This document shows positions 19,500 to 26,735 of a stretch of 64,000 nt of DNA, piece by piece. The stretch comes from Haloferula helveola (GTDB lineage: Bacteria; Verrucomicrobiota; Verrucomicrobiia; Verrucomicrobiales; Akkermansiaceae). The stretch is taken from contig NZ_AP024702.1 of the NCBI RefSeq assembly GCF_037076345.1, positions 2,108,001 to 2,172,000 of the forward strand, in the 5' to 3' direction. A program made the position numbers and the translations under genes. Each line of letters opens with the position of its first letter. Position 1 is the first letter of the stretch. The notes under the pieces were generated by a model. The model did no database searches and was not told the origin of the DNA. It worked only from the letters and a program-made list of their open reading frames with translations.

Positions 19500-21584
19500 A
19501 TGACGCCACGCCGCGACAGAGCCATTGCCCTCTCGCTCGGCCTCATCGGGGCGGTTTGGATCTCGCCCATCGCCGCCGAGGAGACGATCGCCAGCCGGTT
19601 TTCGTCGGAGTGGAAACAGCTCCGGTCCGAGGTGGAGGCGATCGACAACGAACTTGCCGCCCTGCCGCCGATCCCGCTGGACGACCTCGGCGACCGACGC
19701 GCTTTCCTGCACTCGTTCCCGACCGACGACGCACTGCTCACCCGCGAGGTCGACTTCACCATCCGCCTGCAGTGGGACGAGCCGCAGGACATCGACCGGG
19801 TCGTGCTGGTGCCCGCCCGGAAGTTCGATGCCGGCGGATTGGAAGCGAACTACGGCTTTCCCGACGACTTCGATCTGACACTCCGCGGTACGGATGGCCT
19901 CAGCATGGAGGTTGCGGCACATCGGGCGATGAGCGCGAACGCCGCCCACGTGGGCCACCCGATTGCAGACTCGCTGGCTGAACCTTTCCCCGCGACCGAA
20001 CTGACCCTCCACATCTCCCGGCTCCGGCCGATCCCCGAAGGAGCCCCATCCCTTCCGCTGGTCGCGCTCTCGGAGATCTTCTGTTTTTCCGGCGCTCGCA
20101 ACGTCGCGCCGCTCGCCCGCATCGAGATCGAAAGCACCAAGTTGACCCAGCACTCGTCCTACTGGAGCCCTGAGCTGCTGCATGACGAACGGACCCCGCT
20201 GGGCATTCCGGAGGGCGTCATTTCTCCCAACGAGCAACCACCCTCGCCCGGTTGGATCTCGCTCGGCAGGGACGAGGCCGAAGAGCAGGTGGATATCGTC
20301 ATCGACCTCGGCCAGTCGCGGCAAATTGACGGCGTCCGGATGTTCCCCGCGTTGCGACCGTCGATCGAGGACTTCCCCGGATTCGGGATTCCTCAACGCT
20401 TCCGGATCGAGGTCTCGGAAACGGGTGAAGACGACAGCTACCAGGCCGTCATCGACCGCAGCGAAGTCGGTTTGGTGAACGTCGGCCATAACCCGGTGAC
20501 CCTGCGTTTCCGAGAAACCGACGCGCGCTTCGTCCGCCTGAGGGCCACCGAGCTCTGGAAGCCATTCACTTACTACCCGGCCTTCCTCGCCCTCAGCGAA
20601 ATCCAGGTACTGAAGGACGAGACCAACCTGGCGGTCGGCGCGGCCGTGATTACCACCGAACAGACCGAACCCATCCGCGCCCACGGCACACGTTTCTGGA
20701 CCCGCGAAGGCATCACCGATGATCACGGACCCTCCGGGCCGATCCTCACGCATCGTGCCTGGCTAGAGGCCCTGTCGCATCGACTGAAGCTGGAAACCCG
20801 TCGGCTGCAAATCTCCCAACGAATGGTCGAGTTGGAGAGCCGCTGGCGAAGCGGAACCATCGGGCTGCTGTCGATCGTCGGGCTCCTCGCGGTCTGCGCC
20901 GCGGTGGTGCTGCCGATCCGTTACCGCCTGCGTGAGAAGCGGCAGGTCCGGCGCATTCGCGAGCGCATCGCTGGCGACCTCCACGACGACGTCGGCACCA
21001 ACCTCGGCAGCATCCAGATGCTCACCGCCCTCGCGCGGACGAAGGGCACGCCCGAGGAGGAACTCGAGCTCATCCACCGGGTCGCGGCCGAGACCGTGAC
21101 CTCGGTGCGCGACATCGTCTGGCTGCTCCATCCGACACCCGGCTCGCGCGTTTCGACGATCGATCACCTGAGGGAAAGCGCGGCGATCCTCCTCGAACCG
21201 CTCGAGTGGAAACTGACCGCCGATTTCAGGGACTGGTCGCTCGGCGATCAGGACGGACGGCACCTCGTGCTCTTCTTCCGCGAGGCACTGCACAACATCC
21301 GCCGCCACGCCGACGCATCGAAGGTCGAGATCGAGGTCGGCCGGGACGGCGATGCGCTTGTGCTGCGGATCACCGACGACGGCCGGGGCATCGACCCGCA
21401 GACCCTCGAGCAGCCCGCGTCGCTGCGTGCGTTGCGGCAAAGGGCAGAGAAGCTGGGTGGCCGCGTCGACATCCGGACCTTGCCGGGGGAAGGAACCACG
21501 GTCAGCTTGCGCTTCGTGCCGCGCTCGCAGGGATCGGCCCCGGAACCGGTCCCCTATCCTTCGAAACCCGACGACGCCCCGTGA
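19500..21584 (+). CDS. Sensor histidine kinase with two periplasmic discoidin-like domains
   Basis: A 694-residue membrane kinase. After a signal-like N terminus, a coiled stretch is followed by two beta-sandwich regions resembling F5/8-type C (discoidin) domains (about 75-205 and 210-385; IDRVVLVPARKF, IDGVRMFPALRP and FVRLRATELWKP). Such folds bind glycans. One membrane helix is at about 452-475. The cytoplasmic part has a HisKA_3 dimerisation domain with phospho-acceptor H495 (GDLHDDVGTNLGS) and a HATPase_c domain (REALHNIRRHADA, DDGRGID). The response-regulator gene overlaps its stop codon. The ligand is probably a cell-surface or soluble polysaccharide (inference). Confidence 0.85.
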   Translation: MTPRRDRAIALSLGLIGAVWISPIAAEETIASRFSSEWKQLRSEVEAIDNELAALPPIPLDDLGDRRAFLHSFPTDDALLTREVDFTIRLQWDEPQDIDRVVLVPARKFDAGGLEANYGFPDDFDLTLRGTDGLSMEVAAHRAMSANAAHVGHPIADSLAEPFPATELTLHISRLRPIPEGAPSLPLVALSEIFCFSGARNVAPLARIEIESTKLTQHSSYWSPELLHDERTPLGIPEGVISPNEQPPSPGWISLGRDEAEEQVDIVIDLGQSRQIDGVRMFPALRPSIEDFPGFGIPQRFRIEVSETGEDDSYQAVIDRSEVGLVNVGHNPVTLRFRETDARFVRLRATELWKPFTYYPAFLALSEIQVLKDETNLAVGAAVITTEQTEPIRAHGTRFWTREGITDDHGPSGPILTHRAWLEALSHRLKLETRRLQISQRMVELESRWRSGTIGLLSIVGLLAVCAAVVLPIRYRLREKRQVRRIRERIAGDLHDDVGTNLGSIQMLTALARTKGTPEEELELIHRVAAETVTSVRDIVWLLHPTPGSRVSTIDHLRESAAILLEPLEWKLTADFRDWSLGDQDGRHLVLFFREALHNIRRHADASKVEIEVGRDGDALVLRITDDGRGIDPQTLEQPASLRALRQRAEKLGGRVDIRTLPGEGTTVSLRFVPRSQGSAPEPVPYPSKPDDAP

Positions 21585-22228
21585 ACGCCCAGCAGATTCT
21601 TCTGATCGAGGACCACGCGGTTTACCGCCAGACGATCCGCAAGACGCTCGACGCGACCGGCGACTACCGATGCGTCGGCGAGTTCTCGAATCTCGAGGAC
21701 GCCTTCGAGGCGATCGATGCCGGACTCGGTGCCGACATCATTCTGCTCGACCTCGGCCTGCCGGCGATGGGCGGGATCGAAGGGATCGGCAAACTGCGCG
21801 AGAAACTTCCGGAGGCGCGCGTGATCATCCTCACCGCCTTCACCGACCGCGCCAAAGTCTTCGCCGCACTGGAGGCAGGCGCGCATGGCTACCTCGTGAA
21901 AGCGGGCTCCCCGATGCGCCTCCTGCAGACCCTGAACGAAGTCGTCGGTGGCGGCACTCCGCTCGACCCCCAGATCGCCGGCATGCTGCTCGACACTTTC
22001 CAGAAACTGCGACCGATCGCCGAGGAAGAGAGTCTCGCGCCCCGCGAAAAAGAGGTGCTTCAACTCGTCGCCCGCGGTCTCACCAAGCAGCAGGTCGCCG
22101 ACGAACTCGGAATCAGCCTGCACTCGGTCTCCGGCTATCTCCGCCGGGCCTTCGACAAGCTCCACGTCCACAGCCTGCCCGCCGCCGTCAGCGCCGCCAT
22201 CCGCCGCGGCCTGCTGGACTTCTCGTGA
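21581..22228 (+). CDS. NarL/FixJ-family response regulator
   Basis: A 215-residue two-component regulator. The receiver domain has phospho-acceptor D57 (IILLDLGLP), acidic pocket E10/D11 and K107 (YLVKAG). A LuxR-type helix-turn-helix lies near 147-200 (LAPREKEVLQLVARGLTKQQ). The start is a GTG at 21581 overlapping the kinase TGA (GTGA), which couples the partners. The frame extends upstream to 21206 only as a shadow inside the kinase gene. Target genes are probably the flanking polysaccharide loci (inference). Confidence 0.92.
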   Translation: MNAQQILLIEDHAVYRQTIRKTLDATGDYRCVGEFSNLEDAFEAIDAGLGADIILLDLGLPAMGGIEGIGKLREKLPEARVIILTAFTDRAKVFAALEAGAHGYLVKAGSPMRLLQTLNEVVGGGTPLDPQIAGMLLDTFQKLRPIAEEESLAPREKEVLQLVARGLTKQQVADELGISLHSVSGYLRRAFDKLHVHSLPAAVSAAIRRGLLDFS

Positions 22229-22242
22229 TCCCGTTGAGGAGA

Positions 22243-22259
22243 GCGGCTTTTTAAGCCGC
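22243..22259 (+). terminator. Hairpin terminating the regulator operon
   Basis: GCGGCTT-TTT-AAGCCGC lies 14 bp after the response-regulator stop. The same hairpin occurs inverted at 22557-22573, so it may be a mobile repeat used as a terminator. Confidence 0.55.
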
Positions 22260-22321
22260 CCCGCCATTCGAGCGCCCGACCTATAGCAATTTGCTGTATT
22301 CTGTAGGCGTTTCTTTGATCT

Positions 22322-22421
22322 GAATGAAGAAATTGAACCGCGAAGATCGCGAAATCTGAAATGATTTCCTGCCTCTGGATTTCGCAGTCTTTCGCAGTCT
22401 TTCGCGATCTTCGCGGTTCAC
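22322..22421 (+). repeat. ~100-bp inverted-repeat element, copy 2
   Basis: Arms of 21 bp are perfect complements: 22334-22354 begins TGAACCGCGAAGATCGCG, and 22400-22420 ends CGATCTTCGCGGTTCA, with 45 bp between. A 10-bp unit (TTTCGCAGTC) is tandemly doubled before the right arm. The element matches 5081-5187 on the opposite strand, including the outer TGAAGAAATTGAACCGCG. Confidence 0.75.
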
Positions 22422-22602
22422 TAGCAGTTCCCATTGCTATTTGAAATCGGTGGTCGCCATTCGCTTCCGGGCGGCTAGGACATTTCGGAAAGTGCTCCAA
22501 TACTGCGCCCGAATGCTTCGGCGCAATGCTGCAACCCGATGCCGCAGCCTGATGCCGCGGCTTGAAAAGCCGCTCTCCTCATTGGCCCGCGCACGTCATC
22601 AC

Positions 22603-22692
22603 AGCCCCGAAGGGGCGAAGGCACTTAGCCCCGGGGTTCACCCCGGGGAATGGCAATCCCGATGGATCCCAAGCCCCGGAGGGGCGCAGGCG
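22603..22692 (+). repeat. Composite palindrome family, half copy C
   Basis: AGCCCCGAAGGGGCGAAGGC, then the hairpin CCCCGGGGTTCACCCCGGGG (22629-22648), a 23-bp spacer and AGCCCCGGAGGGGCGCAGGC (22672 on). Compared with the other copies, the central hairpin has an A-T pair replaced by C-G on both sides, so pairing is kept. Confidence 0.75.
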
Positions 22693-22707
22693 AACTCCGC
22701 CACAACC

Positions 22708-23490
22708 CTACGGCCGACTGTCACCCTTACCGACCACATCCACCGCGATCGGCACCCCGTGCTCCGGCATATAAACGATCTTGCCGTCGTTCTTCACCTT
22801 CCCTTCCGCTCCCACACCGCTCGGCTTCACCTCCGTTTCTCCCTCCGGCGCAATGATGATTTTGAACTTGGCCTCGTCCCTCTGACGCGCGCCGTCCTCG
22901 AACTGCGGCAAATAGACGAAGCGTCCTTCATGAAGCGGCTGCGTGTAGGTCACCTTGATGGTGAACTCGCGATCGGGTGACGGCGGGATCGAAAATCCGG
23001 CGTCGACCAACCGAGTGCCTCCGAAAGCCTTGAGCAGACTCATCGGCAGCACCGGAGGCCGGTACTCCAAGCCGGCGTTCGGCGCGAAAGGATCCTCGGA
23101 GGGCCTTAGCCGGGCCTTATCAATGTGCTTCTGGTCCACATCTTTGGTTTCAACCCGCCACAGTTCGATCGCATCCAAAGGCTCGCCATACGACTGCGGT
23201 TCAAGAACGCCGTCCGCCTTCGTCTCCAGACGCGCCTTGATCATGCCCGGCAACGCCGCTTTGTCCGTTCCTTCGGGAACAAATACCGGCACCTGAATCA
23301 CCATTTGCCCGGGATCAATCCCACCGCCCGCGTTACCCTGCCGATACGTCACTTCACAAACCACCCACGCCTCTTTCTCACCCACCGTCACCACGCAATT
23401 CTCGGCGATCTTGATGGTAGGATACACGGCAATCGGATTCGCGGCGGCGACCGCGACCAGCATCGGTGCAAGGAGTAGTGTCTTCATCAT
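22708..23490 (-). CDS. Exported hypothetical protein
   Basis: A 260-residue secreted protein with a signal peptide (MMKTLLLAPMLVAVAAANP). No domain is recognised. The chain alternates short beta segments and Pro-rich loops (IKIAENCVVTVGEKEAWVVC, FVYLPQFEDGARQRDE). Two adjacent ATG codons (23490 and 23487) are equally good starts; the upstream frame adds only polar residues. It is divergent from the GH9 gene. Confidence 0.65.
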   Translation of the reverse strand: MMKTLLLAPMLVAVAAANPIAVYPTIKIAENCVVTVGEKEAWVVCEVTYRQGNAGGGIDPGQMVIQVPVFVPEGTDKAALPGMIKARLETKADGVLEPQSYGEPLDAIELWRVETKDVDQKHIDKARLRPSEDPFAPNAGLEYRPPVLPMSLLKAFGGTRLVDAGFSIPPSPDREFTIKVTYTQPLHEGRFVYLPQFEDGARQRDEAKFKIIIAPEGETEVKPSGVGAEGKVKNDGKIVYMPEHGVPIAVDVVGKGDSRP

Positions 23491-23576
23491 CTCGGGCGGG
23501 CTGAAGGTTGAAACGGTTCGGCTCAACTATTCTTAGCGTCGCCGATCTCCCGCATCGCCCACTGGTATCGCCATCG

Positions 23577-23600
23577 TGACACACGATCATGCGTCGTGAC
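23577..23600. repeat. Palindromic repeat upstream of the GH9 gene
   Basis: TGACACACGATCATGCGTCG followed by TGAC is an imperfect palindrome 76 bp before the GH9 start. A near-identical, perfect palindrome lies directly after the GH9 stop (26587-26606). Confidence 0.65.
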
Positions 23601-23675
23601 CCCGGTGCCGTCCCTGTCGAACCTAGCCCAGCGGACTTATAAATACCGTTTCCGCCACGCCAGCCCGCGCTCCCC

Positions 23676-26576
23676 GTGTCCTCCGACCTCAGAAAACCCA
23701 TCACGATCGCCTTGGCGGCCGTTTTTCTCACTCCCGCGCTCGCCCAGACCGCGAGCATCTCGCTGGATGACGACTACGGAGATTCCTACAAAGCCACCGT
23801 CACGGTCACCAACGACTCTGCCTCACCCATCAGCGGTTGGCGCGTCCGGATGCAGCTCGGCGGACCGATCCGATCCCTGTGGAAGGCCGAAGTCGAGAGT
23901 GGCGAGAGCGATCCGGACAGCTTCGACTTCGCGATCCGCAACCTGAGCTACAACGGCTCACTTGCAGCCGGCGAGTCGACCACCTTCGGGTTGATCGTCG
24001 ATCCGGACAATGGAACGGGCCCGCCATCGACACTCACCGCCGAGGCATTGTCCTCCGACCCGGTCGATCCCGGAGATCCCGGCGGTGGACCGGACGAGTC
24101 ATTCAACTACGCCGATGCCCTCCGCAGGTCGCTGTGGTTCTACGATGCCCAGCGGTCGGGCGAACTCCCCGATGGCTTCCGCATCCCGTGGCGGGGCGAC
24201 GCAGGGCTCTCCGACGGCGCCGACGTCGGAATCGATCTCACCGGCGGCTTCCACGATGCCGGGGACCACGTGAAATTCGGACTGCCGATGGCGTTCAGCA
24301 TGACCATGCTCGCGTGGGGAGCCGTTGAGTATCCGGACGGGTTTTCGGGATGCGGCGAGCTGGATGAGCTCCGTAGCGTGCTCCGCTGGGGTGCCGACTA
24401 CCTCAAGCGATGCCATGTTCGGAATCCCGACGGCTCGACCGACGTCTTTTACGGCCAGGTGGGAGACGGCAGCCTCGACCACGCGTGGTGGGGACCGCCC
24501 GAGTCGATGGTGATGGCCCGGCCTTCCTTCAAAATCGACGCGACTTCACCCGGCAGCGATCTCGCCGCCGAGTCCGCCGCCGCCCTTGCGTCGATCGCCA
24601 TGGTCATCGCCCCGGAGTCTCCCGCCGAAGCCGCCGAACTCATCGATCACGCGACTGCCCTCTACGAGTTCGCCGACCTGCACCGTGGTGTTTACAGCGA
24701 TTCGATTCCGGCCGCCGCCCCGTTCTACCGGTCGTGGAGCGGGTATCAGGACGAACTCGTCTGGGCGGCCGCCTGGCTGTATCGCGCCACCGGTGATCCG
24801 GCGTGGCTCGACCGCGCCAAGGCCACCTATCCCGCCATCTCCGGGAGCTACGACTGGGGCCTGTCGTGGGACGACAAACGCTACGGCTGCTACGTGCTGA
24901 TGGCGGTGCTCGACGGCGGCGAAACGTATCGCGCCGACGCCGCGCGCTGGCTCGACTTCTGGACCATCGGACACGCCGAAGCGCGGGTTCCCTACACCCC
25001 GGGCGGTCTAGCCTACCTCGACGCCTGGGGGTCGCTCCGCTATGCCACCACCGCCGCCTTCTGCGCATTCGTCCACGCCGACCATGTGGCCGATCCCGAC
25101 GGCCGCTACTCGACGTTCGCGAAGGCGCAGATCGATTACGCTCTCGGATCCAATCCCGACAGACGGAGTTTCGTTTGCGGATTCGGCCGGAACCCGCCGG
25201 TGAACCCGCACCACCGCGCGGCCCATGCATCGGAAACCGGTGACATCCTCGATCCGGTGACCAACACCCACGTGCTCTACGGAGCTCTCGTCGGTGGTCC
25301 GGGCCCGGACGACAGCTACGATGACGACCGTAGCAATTTCCAGCAGAGCGAGGTCGCGCTGGACTACAATGCGGCCTTCACCGCCGCGCTCGCCCGCCTG
25401 AGGTCCGTTTCTGGCGACATGGTTTCCGACACCTTCGACCAACCGGAAGATCCTACGATCGTTTTTCGCGAGAACATCGACACGTTTCCGACCGGCGCCC
25501 ACACGGACGACACCTGGATTCCCCTGTGGCCGGGTACCAAGTGGGCGAACGGGCCCGATGAAGGCCGGGTCGAGATCGACGAGTCAATCGTGGCGGGAGA
25601 CTTCGGCAAGTCGGTGCGCGTTCTCTATCCCCAAGGCGGTCAGCAATCGGCCAACAGCGGCGCCCAATGGTTCACCGACCTCGGCGGACCGCATGAGGAA
25701 CTCTACATGAGCTACTGGGTTCGATTTGATGAAGACTTCGACTTCGTTCTCGGTGGAAAACTCCCGGGGCTCGGCGGTGCGGTTTCGTTCGAGGACCGCA
25801 CGCACGAGTGGTCCGGGCGCCTGATGTGGCGCGAGAATGGCAAGGTGGAGTTCTACATCCATGTGCCTTCGGACAACCTCTACGACCCCGGCGACCGCTT
25901 CTGGTGGAATACCGAAGGCTTCCAAGCCACGCTCGTCCCCGGGCGCTGGCATCACATCGAGCTCCGGCTTCGGCTCAACGCCCCGGGGCAATTCGACGGC
26001 CTGATGGAGGGCTGGTTCGATGGCGTGAAAGCCGCGAGCTATCCGGGCTTCTACTTTCGCGACGCCCCGACCGCCGACGCCACGATCGCCTGGATGTTTT
26101 TCAGCACCTTCTTCGGCGGAAGCAGCAGTTCGATCTGGCAGGCCACCAAGGACGAACACGCTCGGTTCGACGGCTTCGTCGTCTCGAGGCAGCGGATCGG
26201 ATATCCCGGCCCGCCCCCGGACGCCGACGGTGACCGGCTTCCCGACGCGTGGGAGGTTCTTCATTTCGGAAATACCGACAGCCGTGCCGACGGCGATCCC
26301 GACGGCGACGGTCAGAGCAATCTCGACGAGCACGATGGCGGCACGGACCCCCTCGACGCTTCCGACCGGACCAGTCTGCTCCTGAGTCCGGACGACCTCC
26401 GAATCTCGCTGAACGCCAAAGCAGGCCGCCGCTACTGGCTCGAGAGATCCGAGAATCTCCGCACGTGGACCCTTCTCCGGAGCCACGGACCGCTCGCGAC
26501 CGACGCTGCCCTGGACTTCGAAGACAGCGAACAAGGTGCCGCGACCTTCTACCGAGTCCGGACCGCCCGGCCGTGA
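23676..26576 (+). CDS. Secreted GH9 endoglucanase fused to a PL14-like domain
   Basis: A 966-residue modular enzyme. A GTG start (23676) precedes a signal peptide ending near ALAQ. Domains: an N-terminal CBM2-like beta sandwich (about 25-125, ISGWRVRMQL); a GH9 catalytic barrel (about 145-580) with base motif DAGDH (D194, D197), NPHHR and catalytic E559 (SEVALDYNAAF); a PL14-like jelly roll (about 600-850, YMSYWVRFDEDFDF, GRWHHIELRLRL); and a C-terminal module with Ca-binding-like DADGDRLPDAWEV and DGDPDGDGQSN. GH9 cleaves beta-1,4-glucan; PL14 members cleave uronate polymers such as alginate or glucuronan. Whether the PL14-like part is active or only binds is unknown. Confidence 0.88.
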   Translation: MSSDLRKPITIALAAVFLTPALAQTASISLDDDYGDSYKATVTVTNDSASPISGWRVRMQLGGPIRSLWKAEVESGESDPDSFDFAIRNLSYNGSLAAGESTTFGLIVDPDNGTGPPSTLTAEALSSDPVDPGDPGGGPDESFNYADALRRSLWFYDAQRSGELPDGFRIPWRGDAGLSDGADVGIDLTGGFHDAGDHVKFGLPMAFSMTMLAWGAVEYPDGFSGCGELDELRSVLRWGADYLKRCHVRNPDGSTDVFYGQVGDGSLDHAWWGPPESMVMARPSFKIDATSPGSDLAAESAAALASIAMVIAPESPAEAAELIDHATALYEFADLHRGVYSDSIPAAAPFYRSWSGYQDELVWAAAWLYRATGDPAWLDRAKATYPAISGSYDWGLSWDDKRYGCYVLMAVLDGGETYRADAARWLDFWTIGHAEARVPYTPGGLAYLDAWGSLRYATTAAFCAFVHADHVADPDGRYSTFAKAQIDYALGSNPDRRSFVCGFGRNPPVNPHHRAAHASETGDILDPVTNTHVLYGALVGGPGPDDSYDDDRSNFQQSEVALDYNAAFTAALARLRSVSGDMVSDTFDQPEDPTIVFRENIDTFPTGAHTDDTWIPLWPGTKWANGPDEGRVEIDESIVAGDFGKSVRVLYPQGGQQSANSGAQWFTDLGGPHEELYMSYWVRFDEDFDFVLGGKLPGLGGAVSFEDRTHEWSGRLMWRENGKVEFYIHVPSDNLYDPGDRFWWNTEGFQATLVPGRWHHIELRLRLNAPGQFDGLMEGWFDGVKAASYPGFYFRDAPTADATIAWMFFSTFFGGSSSSIWQATKDEHARFDGFVVSRQRIGYPGPPPDADGDRLPDAWEVLHFGNTDSRADGDPDGDGQSNLDEHDGGTDPLDASDRTSLLLSPDDLRISLNAKAGRRYWLERSENLRTWTLLRSHGPLATDAALDFEDSEQGAATFYRVRTARP

Positions 26577-26586
26577 ACTCCCTGCG

Positions 26587-26606
26587 TGACGCACGATCGT
26601 GCGTCA
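26587..26606. repeat. Perfect 20-bp palindrome after the GH9 gene
   Basis: TGACGCACGATCGTGCGTCA is its own reverse complement and begins 11 bp after the GH9 stop. No T-tract follows. It pairs with the related site at 23577 upstream of the same gene. Confidence 0.7.
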
Positions 26607-26735
26607 TGACAGAGGCAGGCGGGAGCTCCAGAGTTCCGTTCATAAGAAACCTTTCTTTTGGGGAACGGTGGCGGCCCTTCGGCCCGCTCCAAACCCGCCC
26701 CTGAGGTCTCTTCGACAACCCAAACCCCATAACCC

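Larger units (their letters stand above)
22229..22707. other. Gene-free repeat cluster
   Basis: No gene. From left to right it holds a terminator-like hairpin after the response regulator (22243-22259), a ~100-bp inverted-repeat element (22322-22421), the inverted partner of the first hairpin (22557-22580), and a half copy of the composite palindrome (22603-22692). GAGGAGAGCGGCTTTT at 22236-22251 is repeated exactly, inverted, at 22565-22580, so the outer ends form a 345-bp inverted-repeat-bounded unit. Confidence 0.75.

Noticed and set aside
18350-19792. Long minus-strand open frame opposite the LacI gene
   Set aside because: It is a high-GC antisense shadow; the plus strand encodes full LacI and kinase domains.
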